A stretch of DNA of 64,000 bases, from contig NZ_PJZF01000003.1 in NCBI RefSeq assembly GCF_002858675.1, positions 124,001-188,000 of the forward strand. Reading direction: 5' to 3'. Each line of letters begins with the position of its first letter. The first letter of the stretch is position 1. Made by a program: the position numbers and the translations under genes. The stretch is from Chimaeribacter californicus (lineage in GTDB: Bacteria; Pseudomonadota; Gammaproteobacteria; Enterobacterales; Enterobacteriaceae). This document shows positions 6,662-13,924 of the stretch, one piece after another. The notes under the pieces were generated by a model. The model was not told the DNA's origin. It searched no databases and saw only the letters and a list, made by a program, of their open reading frames with translations.

Positions 6662-7101
6662 GCGACCTGCTTTTGTTTGAGTTGGCTGTATTCGCTATCG
6701 GCCGGCACAGTCAGCCTGCATCCGACATTGAGCGCCCAGCCCTCAACCTGTGTGAGGTAGTGGTGCATGTCGGCAGTGTCGAGGTCTGCTGTGTGGCGTA
6801 GCGTCTGGATAAGGGTCTTCTCACCGGTAATCACATCGACCATCTCCCGCTGCTCATAACCGAGATAGGTGTGTTTCATCGCATCCTTCACCCACTCTGG
6901 AGACGCAAAGGCTTTGCCACGCTTAATGAGATAAGCGCTTAGCTCTGCGTACCACATGTGCTGTAAGGAGTTCTGAGGGATGCTGCGTTGGTCGCGCCAT
7001 TCGGTGATTTTGATGCGCCAGCGTTTGCCGGAAGAGACGAGTTCGAAAATTTGCTTAGTGAATTGACCCAGGGTTGTTTTGTGTAGGCAAAAGTCCTGCA
7101 C
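6658..7101 (-). CDS. ninB: NinB-type recombination mediator
   Basis: A 147-residue protein of the size of lambda NinB (Orf), which binds single-stranded DNA and SSB and helps Red recombination. Matching features are the basic WRIKITEWRDQRSIPQNSLQHMWYAELS segment (residues 28-55), where NinB has the RSLDQNRKLWACLGD motif, and the GxEQRExVDVITGE region. It begins the nin cluster. Sequence similarity to lambda Orf is moderate. Confidence 0.8.
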   Translation of the reverse strand: MQDFCLHKTTLGQFTKQIFELVSSGKRWRIKITEWRDQRSIPQNSLQHMWYAELSAYLIKRGKAFASPEWVKDAMKHTYLGYEQREMVDVITGEKTLIQTLRHTADLDTADMHHYLTQVEGWALNVGCRLTVPADSEYSQLKQKQVA

Positions 7102-7103
7102 GG

Positions 7104-7283
7104 TTACCTCCCTTCGTTTGTCTCCACGTAGTCGAGTACCAGGTTGTGGGCTTTGCTGAGCAGCAGGTCTAACGTGTGCTGTTGATGCCCGCCTTCACGC
7201 ACCAACTTCAGGGCCTGGTTGATGTACTGCTGAGCCTCTGTGAGTTGGCGGTAGGGACGCAGTGGGATGACGTCGGCTGTCAT
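7104..7283 (-). CDS. Small phage protein of unknown function
   Basis: A 59-residue protein from the ATG at 7283 (MTADVIPLRPYRQLTEAQQY...). The start is chosen because it overlaps the stop of the upstream membrane peptide as ATGA and has a GGAGAGAAG ribosome site; the in-frame ATG at 7337 lies inside that gene. It is helical and charged, without recognisable motif. It precedes ninB by two bases. Confidence 0.65.
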   Translation of the reverse strand: MTADVIPLRPYRQLTEAQQYINQALKLVREGGHQQHTLDLLLSKAHNLVLDYVETNEGR

Positions 7284-7426
7284 TGCTTCTCTCCGTGTTT
7301 CCGGATAGCCATGATGATGCAGGCAGTGCATAACCACATGGTTCCAATGATGATTTGTAGAGGGTCATCGGCAGCCATCCCATAACCCGTAATGGGTGCA
7401 CCGATAATGGCGAGGATGTAAGGCAT
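7280..7426 (-). CDS. Small two-pass membrane peptide
   Basis: A 48-residue frame, MPYILAIIGAPITGYGMAAD..., with two hydrophobic segments (residues 3-18 and 24-41) and a basic C-terminus. A GGAGAA ribosome site precedes the ATG, and the stop overlaps the next gene as ATGA. It has no family I recognise. Similar tiny membrane proteins are common in lambdoid replication regions; some alter host membranes or exclusion. Confidence 0.55.
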   Translation of the reverse strand: MPYILAIIGAPITGYGMAADDPLQIIIGTMWLCTACIIMAIRKHGEKQ

Positions 7427-7434
7427 CAGTTCTC

Positions 7435-8190
7435 CTAGACTGCCAGTTGCAGTTGCATGTTGAATCGGTCTCGCTGCTCACAGTAATGCAACGACCCTGG
7501 ACTGTTATGTGACTCGATCCGCTCGACCATCAGCGCCGCTCGCGTCTCTTTTGATGCTGGCGCGTATGCTCCTGACCACGCCTTGTCGATGCCGATGTTT
7601 CGGGCAACGTTAGTGCTGTCAGCACTAGCCAATGGAAGCTTTGTGAATATCAGAGGATTAAGCATCCGTAGGCCGTGAAGTTTGGCAATCGGCTGCCCGT
7701 AATCATCAGTGACGTGGCGGATCAGGTCTTTCATTCTCGCCACAGCTAGGTTTGGCCGCTTAACGTCGTACTCTCCACAGCTGCCAATAGCCACTCGAGG
7801 AAATTCATTGCAGAGGCGGATAAACCGCTCATCGCTTTCGTTCATATGCCATACGGGTACGCCATAAAACTCGCCATGCGGCCATTCATCCAGCAATGCT
7901 TCGTTCTCTGACTCGCCGCCGTCGATAACGTCCGGGATGATTGCGAAATCGAAACCTGGATGGTTTTTCCATCGCGCCACGAATTCGTAATAATCCTTCC
8001 AGTCGATTTTGTTTCGGCCAGTTGCTTTCCATGCAGTGAATGCGCCATTGTCTACGGCGAAAGACTGGCAGAACTCAGCGGCGAGGTTGATTTGACTGGC
8101 GTGGGCAAAGGAGATGAAAGCATGACGACCTTTCCAAGCTTTTATGGCGCAGGTGTCCGGGGTTATGGGGCCGCCGTGATAATGCAACAT
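7435..8190 (-). CDS. Putative TGT/DpdA-like TIM-barrel protein
   Basis: A 251-residue protein from the ATG at 8190 (MLHYHGGPITPD), preceded by a GGGGGA ribosome site and placed just after the stop of the previous gene. Barrel-like motifs occur in order: FAVDNGAFTAWKATG (residues 46-60), FAIIPDVIDGG, VPVWHMNESDERFIRLC, RVAIGSCGEYD and KLHGLRMLNPLIF...ADSTNVARN. This spacing recalls tRNA-guanine transglycosylases and the phage DpdA enzymes that insert 7-deazaguanines into DNA. The Asp residues of DNGAF and PDVIDGG would be candidates for catalysis. No queuosine or preQ0 genes are visible. The assignment is tentative; another sugar or nucleotide-active barrel is possible. Confidence 0.45.
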   Translation of the reverse strand: MLHYHGGPITPDTCAIKAWKGRHAFISFAHASQINLAAEFCQSFAVDNGAFTAWKATGRNKIDWKDYYEFVARWKNHPGFDFAIIPDVIDGGESENEALLDEWPHGEFYGVPVWHMNESDERFIRLCNEFPRVAIGSCGEYDVKRPNLAVARMKDLIRHVTDDYGQPIAKLHGLRMLNPLIFTKLPLASADSTNVARNIGIDKAWSGAYAPASKETRAALMVERIESHNSPGSLHYCEQRDRFNMQLQLAV

Positions 8191-8192
8191 AG

Positions 8193-8348
8193 TTAGTCCC
8201 CCTGCTTGCTGCGGGCTAGCCATGCCTGCCAAAAGCCATACTTGATGTGCGGTACAGCGTCGGTATATTTTGAAGACTCAAGATGCTTGTATTCAGCGTC
8301 CCACCAAGCTTCAAACCGCTCCCTTTCCTGTTCATCGTTGTTTGCCAT
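8193..8348 (-). CDS. Small phage protein with FEAWW...AW motif
   Basis: A 51-residue protein from the ATG at 8348 (MANNDEQERERFEAWWDAEY...), chosen for its strong GGAGG site 7 bases upstream; an in-frame ATG at 8387 overlaps the helicase gene. The pattern ERFEAWW...YGFWQAWLARS recurs in many small early proteins of enterobacterial phages, whose function is unknown. It lies between the helicase and the TGT-like gene. Confidence 0.7.
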   Translation of the reverse strand: MANNDEQERERFEAWWDAEYKHLESSKYTDAVPHIKYGFWQAWLARSKQGD

Positions 8349-8383
8349 ATTGTCCTCCCCGCTTATGTTTTTTCCCGGCTGGC

Positions 8384-9775
8384 TCATACGTTTGCCCCTC
8401 TCGTATAGCGACGCCCTTGAGGTTGGTCATCGTTCTGTCGGCCACGACAAATGCTCTCTGCCTCAGCCTGGTCAGTTGGTTTGAAGTGACCGTTCTTGAA
8501 CTCCTGGAACACGGTGCCAAGCTGGCCGAATCGGTTTTTGGTGACGATGATTTCTGCGTACCGTGCGGCAGGTGACTCTTCGTCATAAACCGCTTCCCGG
8601 TACAGCATGATGATGCTGTCGGCGTCCTGCTCGATGCTGCCGGAGTCGCGCAAGTCGGCATTGGTTGGGCGCTTCTGGCCTTTGGGGCGCTTCTCTACGT
8701 CACGTGAGAGTTGGCTCAGCGACATGACAGGCGTCTTCAGGTCTTTCGCCATACGCTTGAGGCTGCCGGAGATATGCGCGATAGCAAGGTCATTACGGTC
8801 AGCCTTCGGTTTGTCGATGAGGCCAAGGTAATCGACCATGATCAGCGACAGTGCCGGGTGGTTACGCTTATGCCGTTCCGCGATGGCTCTGATTTGCTCA
8901 ACGCTCATCTTGCTGGCGTCAACAATCCAGACATCCAGATTCATCAACTGGCCGATGCCGTGCGATACCCTCGCCCATTCTTCATCGCCCATCTGTGCCG
9001 GATTCCTTAGCGCTGAAACCGGCAAGTTCCCGGCACCGGCCACCTGACGTTCGACAATCTGGTTGGCATCCATCTCCATGCTGAACATCAGTACCCCGCG
9101 CCTCTGGTCAGCACCCGGCAGCTTCTGGTTTGCTACGCCCTGAGCAACGGTAAGCGCAAACTCTGTCTTACCCATCCCGGGGCGAGCAGCCACAATCACC
9201 AGGTCGACGGGGTTGATGCCGCCGGTGATAGCGTCCAGCTCGGGAATACCAGTCTTCAGGGTATCGGAGTCTTCGCCCTGACGAACTCGCTTATCCAGCA
9301 GCTCACCGTAGCCTTCGAGCACCGTCTGGATGTGCATCGGCCTCACCTCATCGCCCGGGCGCTCAATGTCGCTCAGGGATGCCATGAAGTCAGCGATGGC
9401 GTTCATGGCCATCTCATGATTTTTGCAGGTGGTTACAGCTTGCTGGCCTTGCTCAAGGAGAGCGGTGAATTTGCGGATCTTCGCGTTATCAGCAACAACC
9501 CGGGCGTACCCTTTCAGGTTGGCTGCGCTGGGACAGGAGCGCATAGTCGTCATGACATTCGCAAAGTGCTCATCGCCCATCGCCTCAGCGACCATCAGGC
9601 TGTCTATCAGGCTTCGCTGCTTGGCCTGCCGCTTGATTTCACGGTAGGTCTCCCGATAGAAGTGGACCGAGAAATCCTCTTCGTCCAGGGTAGCCAGAAC
9701 GTCGCTTGCATCTGGGGTGTAACCGCTAATCAGCAGGCCGCCGATTACGCTGGCCTCAATGTCGGTGTTAATCAT
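8384..9775 (-). CDS. DnaB-type replicative helicase
   Basis: A 463-residue helicase of the P22 gp12 kind. An N-terminal DnaB domain (residues 1-105) is followed by a RecA-like core with Walker [12 protein letters not shown] (about residues 197-207), Walker B-like [11 protein letters not shown] and the H3/H4 segment [12 protein letters not shown]...[13 protein letters not shown]. It loads at the origin with the O-like protein whose stop overlaps its start (TGATG). The phage therefore carries its own helicase rather than a lambda P-type loader. Confidence 0.95.
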   Translation of the reverse strand: MINTDIEASVIGGLLISGYTPDASDVLATLDEEDFSVHFYRETYREIKRQAKQRSLIDSLMVAEAMGDEHFANVMTTMRSCPSAANLKGYARVVADNAKIRKFTALLEQGQQAVTTCKNHEMAMNAIADFMASLSDIERPGDEVRPMHIQTVLEGYGELLDKRVRQGEDSDTLKTGIPELDAITGGINPVDLVIVAARPGMGKTEFALTVAQGVANQKLPGADQRRGVLMFSMEMDANQIVERQVAGAGNLPVSALRNPAQMGDEEWARVSHGIGQLMNLDVWIVDASKMSVEQIRAIAERHKRNHPALSLIMVDYLGLIDKPKADRNDLAIAHISGSLKRMAKDLKTPVMSLSQLSRDVEKRPKGQKRPTNADLRDSGSIEQDADSIIMLYREAVYDEESPAARYAEIIVTKNRFGQLGTVFQEFKNGHFKPTDQAEAESICRGRQNDDQPQGRRYTRGANV

Positions 9776-10587
9776 CAGAGTGTTCCCTCACGTACTTTGG
9801 TCAGTGTCTTGCGTTGCAGCAGATAATCGAGCGTTGCTACCCATTCCCGGTCGTTGTCTCCGAAATGGAACGGCCTCGCCTGCTGCATGAAGGCGTTCAC
9901 GTAAGCACGGAAGCCTTCAGCGGTTGGCGTAGCCAGGGAGGTAACGAGGGTTTTCATCTTGCGCTTGCGCTCATCGCTCAGCTCTACAGCGTGGGGGAGC
10001 TTGTCACCGACGATTTCGTTGTAGGCGCTCATGCAGGCTCCGTAGTCGATGCGGGTGGGTTTTCGTCTTTCAGGTTTGACCTGCTGAGCGCCAACACCCG
10101 TGAGGGGGTTGGGGGTGTTTTCTTTTTTCTTTTGTATATTGTCTTTTGTGGTTAGCAACTTCTGCGAAGGTTCGTTAGCGACTTCTGCTAAGGTTTTCTT
10201 AGCAGGTTTAGCTAATGTTTTGCAGAATCCGTTATTCTTGGTTTCCCACTCAGAAACGTTGGTATTCATGCCGATTTTCCGGCCTTCTTGAAGCAAGACT
10301 TTCTTCCTGATAAGCAGGTTCTTAGCCGTTGAACAGTGAGTGTGATGCTTGCCTATCATCTCCTCCAACTGCTCATTGCTGATCCAGTCCATCTTCTTGC
10401 TGAAGCCGTATGTCTTCCGCCAAACGGCAATGACGATACAGAGTTCAGTTTCGCTCAGCCCAGAAGCCATCGTTGCATCGAGCAGTTCGTTAGCTAAGCG
10501 AGTGAACCCATCTTCAAGCTGCGCCACTCTACGCTCCACGGCCTCTACAGACGGCCTCTGGTAATCTGATAACTTAACGACGCCCAT
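9775..10587 (-). CDS. O-type replication initiator
   Basis: A 270-residue initiator. Residues 15-110 form the phage replication protein O N-terminal DNA-binding domain ([43 protein letters not shown]). A low-complexity middle (residues 120-165) is encoded by iteron DNA at 10152-10223, and a C-terminal domain (residues 180-265) probably contacts the helicase. The origin inside the initiator gene is the lambda arrangement. It overlaps the upstream small gene by 14 bases and the helicase by one. Confidence 0.9.
   Translation of the reverse strand: MGVVKLSDYQRPSVEAVERRVAQLEDGFTRLANELLDATMASGLSETELCIVIAVWRKTYGFSKKMDWISNEQLEEMIGKHHTHCSTAKNLLIRKKVLLQEGRKIGMNTNVSEWETKNNGFCKTLAKPAKKTLAEVANEPSQKLLTTKDNIQKKKENTPNPLTGVGAQQVKPERRKPTRIDYGACMSAYNEIVGDKLPHAVELSDERKRKMKTLVTSLATPTAEGFRAYVNAFMQQARPFHFGDNDREWVATLDYLLQRKTLTKVREGTL
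10113..10223. other. Predicted phage replication origin (iterons plus A+T-rich DNA)
   Basis: Three imperfect direct repeats of 23-25 bp stand head to tail at 10152-10174, 10175-10198 and 10199-10223, each starting TTAGC and containing a CTTCTGC/TTTAGC-AAGGTT/AATGTT core. Beside them is a very A+T-rich tract (10113-10150). Lambda has the same plan: O-binding iterons followed by an A+T-rich unwinding region within gene O. Confidence 0.75.
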
Positions 10588-10732
10588 TCTTCACCCCCGC
10601 CTTAGCCAGCCTGTAAACGCCAATGAGACGCTCTGCGAACGCCTTGTTGTTAGCTGCTGCAACAACCAGCCCGTCTGGTGAATCTTGGTGTCGCCACTCT
10701 TCTTGTGCTTTGAATATTCTGCGTTTTCGCAT
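10574..10732 (-). CDS. Small basic phage protein between cII and O
   Basis: A 52-residue frame from the ATG at 10732 (MRKRRIFKAQEEWRHQDSPDG...) with a GAGG ribosome site 6 bases upstream. It is basic at both ends (MRKRR, GRR) with a helical AANNKAFAERLIGVYRLAKAG core. It overlaps the initiator gene by 14 bases. Small genes at this place are common in lambdoid phages and unnamed. I do not recognise a family. Confidence 0.6.
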   Translation of the reverse strand: MRKRRIFKAQEEWRHQDSPDGLVVAAANNKAFAERLIGVYRLAKAGVKNGRR

Positions 10733-10771
10733 ATAATTACCTCGTTGAAATGAGCAAGTTTCAATGCATTA

Positions 10772-11110
10772 CTAAGCGTCGAAGCTGTTAGCGCAGCTCG
10801 GCGCTTTTTCTTTGGTTATCTCCAACTGCAACTTTGCGAAGTTCATCGCCGTTGACATGAGCCAGCGGTATTCCTCCAGAGATATTTTCTTTTCTCCACG
10901 CATGACAAAATCCTCTACGCCACTTGCGGCGAGAGTTTCCATGAGTTCTGGGAATTTTTCGGTTCTGCGAAGGACTGTTGAATCCGCTACGTTAAGCAGC
11001 TTTGCAACCACGGTTTGACGTGTATTCGATAGCGCCTGATGCGCGGTAGCCAGGAGATGACGACCGATAAATACGACGGTGCTCGATTTGCGTGTTGTTG
11101 CGTTTTCCAT
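10772..11110 (-). CDS. CII-type lysogeny activator
   Basis: A 112-residue protein with the CII layout: helix-turn-helix in the N-terminal half (TRQTVVAKLLNVADSTVLRRTEKFPELMETLAASGVEDFV, residues 29-68) and a helical tetramerisation/degradation tail. Position between the cro-distal nut region and the replication genes fits, and a TTGC-N6-TTGC CII site overlaps its own start codon region (11088-11101), as in lambda pRE. It would activate cI and int expression. Confidence 0.88.
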   Translation of the reverse strand: MENATTRKSSTVVFIGRHLLATAHQALSNTRQTVVAKLLNVADSTVLRRTEKFPELMETLAASGVEDFVMRGEKKISLEEYRWLMSTAMNFAKLQLEITKEKAPSCANSFDA

Positions 11111-11120
11111 TTGAGATACT
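11088..11120 (+). promoter_or_regulatory. pRE-type CII-activated promoter
   Basis: TTGC-GTGTTG-TTGC (11088-11101) is an exact TTGC-N6-TTGC CII recognition sequence. Taking the middle hexamer as -35, a 17-base spacer leads to GATACT (11115-11120) as -10. The promoter points toward cI against cII and cro, exactly as pRE does in lambda. Confidence 0.82.
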
Positions 11121-11208
11121 TTCCGTATTGAATAAGTAGTTGATTAAGTGGTAAACCGGTTAAGGATTCCACGATGGTGCTCCAGCATTTCGGCGGGAGC
11201 GGTTCAGA

Positions 11209-11221
11209 TTGACAAAGAGCA
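11209..11221 (-). promoter_or_regulatory. nutR boxA-like element
   Basis: On the minus strand TGCTCTTTGTCAA lies in the 118-bp cro-cII gap, close to the boxA consensus (CGCTCTTTAACA) and to the copy in the left operon at 12338. A convincing boxB hairpin was not found beside it, so confidence is limited. Confidence 0.5.
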
Positions 11222-11228
11222 GTGCTGC

Positions 11229-11414
11229 TTATGCAGCTGGGCGGTAAATTTGGCCCTGGTACTTCAGAACGCCAGCGGTGAAGACTTCCAGTCGGTAAGC
11301 ATCTTTCTCAGGAATAATTTCCTTCCACTGAGATACAGCTGCGTCGGTCAAGCCTAACGCTCTGGCTACCGCGCGCTGAGTTCCGAAGTGGTCGATTACA
11401 TCTTTCTTGTACAT
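11229..11414 (-). CDS. Cro-type repressor
   Basis: A 61-residue protein, MYKKDVIDHFGTQRAVARALGLTDAAVSQWKEIIPEKDAYRLEV..., with a helix-turn-helix at residues 12-31 of the P22/DicC Cro kind. It is the first gene of the pR operon, divergent from cI, with the three-operator region between. It would lower early transcription and block cI expression during lytic growth. Length and start are standard. Confidence 0.92.
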   Translation of the reverse strand: MYKKDVIDHFGTQRAVARALGLTDAAVSQWKEIIPEKDAYRLEVFTAGVLKYQGQIYRPAA

Positions 11415-11428
11415 AGACTCGCTCCGAA

Positions 11429-11495
11429 ATTAAAGAACACTTAAATTATCATTCTAAAGGAAACTTAAGTCAATAAGATTTAAGATCTCTTAACC
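11429..11495. promoter_or_regulatory. Right operator OR with promoter pR
   Basis: Three 18-bp operator sites are spaced 24-25 bp apart at 11429-11446 (ATTAAAGAACACTTAAAT), 11453-11470 (TCTAAAGGAAACTTAAGT) and 11478-11495 (ATTTAAGATCTCTTAACC), all variants of ATTTAAG-N4-CTTAAAT. On the minus strand TTGACT (11468-11473), a 17-base spacer and GATAAT (11445-11450) form pR for cro, covered by the first two sites. The third site abuts the cI start codon, as OR3 does. Confidence 0.88.
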
Positions 11496-12149
11496 ATGAA
11501 AATGCAAACAGTCGGCGATCGCATCCGTGCGAGACGCAAAGAGCTTAAGTTGACTCAAAAGGATTTAGCATCCAGAGTTGGTGTATCTCATGTCGCTATC
11601 TCTCAGTGGGAGAAAGATGACACCGCACCACGGGGTGATAACTTGCTACGGCTATCGCAAGCGCTGGGGTGCGATGCCTCATACCTTAATAACGGAGATG
11701 GCTCGGCCAGCAACGTCGCCCCAGCGTCTATAGACTTTCGCGCAGTTCCTATCATCAGTTATGTACAAGCTGGATACTGGACAGCCGAATGCACCATTCG
11801 CTCTATAGAGGGTGATATAGAGTTTTTGCATACAAATATGGACTTATCTGATTCAGCCTTCACCCTCATTATCAAGGGCGACTCCATGGAACCTGACTTC
11901 CGGGAGGGAGATGCCGTTGTGATTGATCCAGACATCGCTCCTCTACCTGGCGACTTTGTTGTGGCGAAAAATGGAGAGGAAGAAGCCCTCTTTAAAAAGT
12001 ATCGACCACGCGGAGTTATCGATGGCGCGGACGTATATGAGTTGGTGCCTCTTAATGAAGACTACCCCACCCTCCGCTCTGACCAGGTTCCAATCCGCAT
12101 CGTAGGAACAATGGTTGAGCACCGCAGATACCGAAAAAGAAGATCCTGA
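11496..12149 (+). CDS. CI-type repressor, LexA/S24 family
   Basis: A 217-residue prophage repressor. An N-terminal Xre-type helix-turn-helix (LTQKDLASRVGVSHVAISQWEKDDTAPRG, residues 19-47) is joined by a linker to an S24 autoproteolysis domain. The Ala-Gly cleavage site is in YVQAGYW (about residues 89-95), the catalytic Ser in IKGDSMEPDF (about 132) and the Lys in VVAKNGEE (about 169). RecA-stimulated self-cleavage would induce the prophage. All motifs are intact, so the repressor looks functional. It is divergent from cro. Confidence 0.95.
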   Translation: MKMQTVGDRIRARRKELKLTQKDLASRVGVSHVAISQWEKDDTAPRGDNLLRLSQALGCDASYLNNGDGSASNVAPASIDFRAVPIISYVQAGYWTAECTIRSIEGDIEFLHTNMDLSDSAFTLIIKGDSMEPDFREGDAVVIDPDIAPLPGDFVVAKNGEEEALFKKYRPRGVIDGADVYELVPLNEDYPTLRSDQVPIRIVGTMVEHRRYRKRRS

Positions 12150-12159
12150 TCACAAAATC

Positions 12160-12184
12160 AACCCGCCACTGCGCGGGTTTTTTA
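12160..12184 (+). terminator. Terminator after cI
   Basis: AACCCGC-CACTGC-GCGGGTT followed by TTTTT, 11 bases past the cI stop. A standard intrinsic terminator that ends the repressor transcript before the left operator. Confidence 0.85.
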
Positions 12185-12243
12185 TTCTCCCCGCTTAAAA
12201 GATTCCTCGAAAATCCAGCCACTTTCTTAAATCACGCCAAATA

Positions 12244-12297
12244 ATTTAAGTTTTCTTTAAAATCCCGCTTGACCATAGATTTAAGTTGTCTTAAATT
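12244..12297 (+). promoter_or_regulatory. Left operator OL with promoter pL
   Basis: ATTTAAGTTGTCTTAAAT (12279-12296) is a perfect 7-4-7 palindrome and the best operator in the window. A second site ATTTAAGTTTTCTTTAAA lies at 12244-12261, and a weak half site CTTAAAT ends at 12232. TTGACC (12269-12274) and TAAATT (12292-12297) with a 17-base spacer form pL, driving the plus-strand early operon. The operator core is the same as in OR. Confidence 0.88.
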
Positions 12298-12337
12298 TAG
12301 CTCCATCAGCAGGACGCAGTACACACCAGGACGGTGG

Positions 12338-12379
12338 CGCTCTTTAACATTGATGGGGTTTGTCTCCGCAGTAATGCGG
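12338..12379 (+). promoter_or_regulatory. nutL antitermination site (boxA and boxB)
   Basis: boxA CGCTCTTTAACA (12338-12349) is followed 16 bases later by the hairpin CCGCA-GTAA-TGCGG (12366-12379), a 5-bp stem with a GNRA-type loop typical of boxB. It lies about 40 bases downstream of pL and upstream of the N-like gene, whose Arg-rich motif should bind it. Confidence 0.8.
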
Positions 12380-12397
12380 GGAACGATTTAACTCAAC

Positions 12398-12413
12398 AGG
12401 AGGCTATATGTAG
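12398..12413 (+). other. Ribosome site followed by start-stop codon pair
   Basis: AGGAGG, four bases, then ATGTAG: a strong ribosome-binding site followed by a start codon directly followed by a stop. No open frame exists. It resembles the lambda bar minigenes, which are start codon, one sense codon, stop. Whether it captures ribosomes is unknown. Confidence 0.45.
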
Positions 12414-12745
12414 CGTTCATGCGGGTTAGACCGCAGCCGAAAGGCAATGCAGCAGTAGTGATGCTGCCCTGAGTCACCATTGGTGAGCCTGCTTAGCGCC
12501 GGGTCAAGGTTTCTAATCAAAAGTAGCTCCGGTAAAGCAGTGCGAACGCCAGACGCACACCGGTTATTAGCGGCAGATTGCGACAGTATCTCAAGGGCAT
12601 GAGCGCGGCCACTGCGAGAGTGTGGCTCAAAGTGAAGTTGGCTTTGGGATGTGGTGAATGCCGGCAGCTGAATAGCAAAGGACAGCCAAAAGCATAGGGA
12701 TGGTAACCCTGACCACATCACCTAAGCCAATTACCGGAGGTACAC
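12414..12745 (+). other. Leader between nutL and N without protein gene
   Basis: About 330 bases transcribed from pL before the N-like gene. The plus strand has no plausible coding frame. A minus-strand frame of about 100 codons here has no ribosome site, opposes pL transcription and has no recognisable product. The segment may hold RNA structure or regulate N translation; I see no tRNA or clear terminator. Confidence 0.4.
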
Positions 12746-13093
12746 ATGACTGTAGTTATCACTCTCTTGGCCTCTGACAATGCCAAGAATCGCCGCAGAG
12801 CACGTCGTGCAGCAGAGCGTGAAAGCACTGAAAGTATCAAATGTGCAACCCTGGGGTCGAAGCCAAGGGTTACTACTCAGGCGGTCAGAAAGCCGATTGA
12901 ACGTGTAGTGAAAGCAGTATCTAGCACTGAGGGGTACGGCCGGCAGCTACAGAAGGCTATCAGTCATCATGAGCCAATCGCTCAGAAGCGCGAAGAGAAG
13001 CAGCGCCGTGAGCACATGAAGGTGCGCAATCCTTTGGGGCAGCAGGTTAACGCTCGTCAGAAGATGCGCGGCAAAAGCATCCCGTTAATTTGA
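12746..13093 (+). CDS. N-type antitermination protein
   Basis: A 115-residue basic protein. Residues 11-26 (DNAKNRRRARRAAERE) are an arginine-rich motif like those of lambda and P22 N, which bind boxB RNA. The rest is Lys/Arg/Gln-rich and probably disordered, as in N. It is the first gene after nutL in the pL operon, with a GGAGG site before the ATG. It should modify RNA polymerase with Nus factors so that early transcription reads through downstream terminators (13247, 13577, 17130). Confidence 0.88.
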   Translation: MTVVITLLASDNAKNRRRARRAAERESTESIKCATLGSKPRVTTQAVRKPIERVVKAVSSTEGYGRQLQKAISHHEPIAQKREEKQRREHMKVRNPLGQQVNARQKMRGKSIPLI

Positions 13094-13104
13094 GAGAGGT
13101 AACC

Positions 13105-13248
13105 ATGAGAACAACACAGTTCAACTCCGTACAGCGTCAGGCGTTCGACAAGGGATTATACGGTCGCCAGTGGAAGGCTAAGTGCAGCAAGGAGCTGAGG
13201 TTCAATGAGCTGGAGACACGAAAGGTGTTCTGGCCTGTGTACATATAG
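13105..13248 (+). CDS. Small early phage protein
   Basis: A 47-residue frame (MRTTQFNSVQRQAFDKGLYGRQW...) with a GAGAGAGG ribosome site, 11 bases after N. It is basic with aromatic residues at the end (FWPVYI). A terminator begins at its stop codon. Its family is unknown to me; Kil-like or other host-takeover roles are typical for this position but not supported by motif. Confidence 0.6.
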   Translation: MRTTQFNSVQRQAFDKGLYGRQWKAKCSKELRFNELETRKVFWPVYI

Positions 13249-13272
13249 CCGCCCAATGAGGCGGCTTTTTTA
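13247..13272 (+). terminator. Early terminator downstream of N
   Basis: AGCCGCC-CAATGA-GGCGGCT followed by TTTTTTA. A strong intrinsic terminator within the pL operon, equivalent to tL1, which N would overcome. Confidence 0.85.
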
Positions 13273-13294
13273 TGCCTGCTAACAGGAGAGTGAG

Positions 13295-13516
13295 ATGAAA
13301 TGGATTAAATGCAGCGAATCGCTACCAGAAGCTAATCAGCAAGTGCTGGTTAATGACCTGAATGGTGAAGGAGTTCTGATTGCCTGGCGCTCACTATGGT
13401 ATAGCGCCGGACAGGTGCCAACTGGTGACTGGCAGTGGGTTTTCCAGATTGCAGGTTTAGAGCATGAAGATGTGAAAGTAAAAGAATGGTGTGCATATCC
13501 CGCCCCTACCGAGTGA
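13295..13516 (+). CDS. DUF551-family phage protein
   Basis: A 73-residue protein starting MKWIKCSESLPEANQQVLVND and ending in EWCAYPAPTE. The WIxCSExLPxxxQxVLV opening is the DUF551 signature. A GGAGAGTGAG ribosome site precedes the ATG. A second DUF551 gene is at 17398-17601 in the same operon. Function unknown; the family is common in lambdoid early regions. Confidence 0.8.
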   Translation: MKWIKCSESLPEANQQVLVNDLNGEGVLIAWRSLWYSAGQVPTGDWQWVFQIAGLEHEDVKVKEWCAYPAPTE

Positions 13517-13576
13517 CACCGCAGAGCTGATTCACTGAGTCGGCTCGATGAGTCTCTCTAACATTGTGCCGCCCTT

Positions 13577-13600
13577 GCCCGCCTCGCTGCGGGCTTTTTT
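13577..13600 (+). terminator. Early terminator
   Basis: GCCCGC-CTCGCT-GCGGGC followed by TTTTTT. A second intrinsic terminator in the pL operon, upstream of a run of small overlapping genes. Confidence 0.85.
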
Positions 13601-13667
13601 ATGCCCATACCAAAGCTGATTCATTCGAGTCGGCTCCGTTATGTAAACACTCAAAAGGAACAAGCCC

Positions 13668-13799
13668 ATGCAACACGCTATTGCAGGGTGGCCCGGCATG
13701 GGTTGCCCATCGGAATCTCAGCTCGACCGCATCGTTATCCGCCTGAAGCTTGCAGCCAGAAAGCTGGCTCATTCGTTCAATCATCGGGGGCATCCATGA
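13668..13799 (+). CDS. Small early phage protein
   Basis: A 43-residue frame (MQHAIAGWPGMGCPSESQLDRI...) with an AAGGAA site 8 bases upstream. The C-terminal half is a basic helix (RIVIRLKLAARKLAHSF). Its stop overlaps the next start as ATGA, linking it to the compact gene run that follows. No family recognised. Confidence 0.55.
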   Translation: MQHAIAGWPGMGCPSESQLDRIVIRLKLAARKLAHSFNHRGHP

Positions 13800-13924
13800 A
13801 GTTCACCATCGCCGGTCAGCTTCTCATTATCACGATAAGCGGGAGCAGTCGTGAATATCCAAACAACGCCGCTGGCTATCAGTTGATGGCTCGCGAGTTC
13901 TGCCAAAGCAAGGGGTTGTTATGA
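13796..13924 (+). CDS. Small early phage protein
   Basis: A 42-residue frame (MKFTIAGQLLIITISGSSREYPNN...). Both ends overlap neighbours by ATGA, which supports it despite its size. It has a hydrophobic N-terminal strand and a helical tail (AAGYQLMAREFCQSKG). A longer frame from 13601 would cross a terminator and another gene, so the short start is preferred. Confidence 0.55.
   Translation: MKFTIAGQLLIITISGSSREYPNNAAGYQLMAREFCQSKGLL

Noticed and set aside
12404-12721. 105-codon minus-strand frame in the N leader
   Set aside because: It opposes pL transcription, has no ribosome site and no recognisable product.
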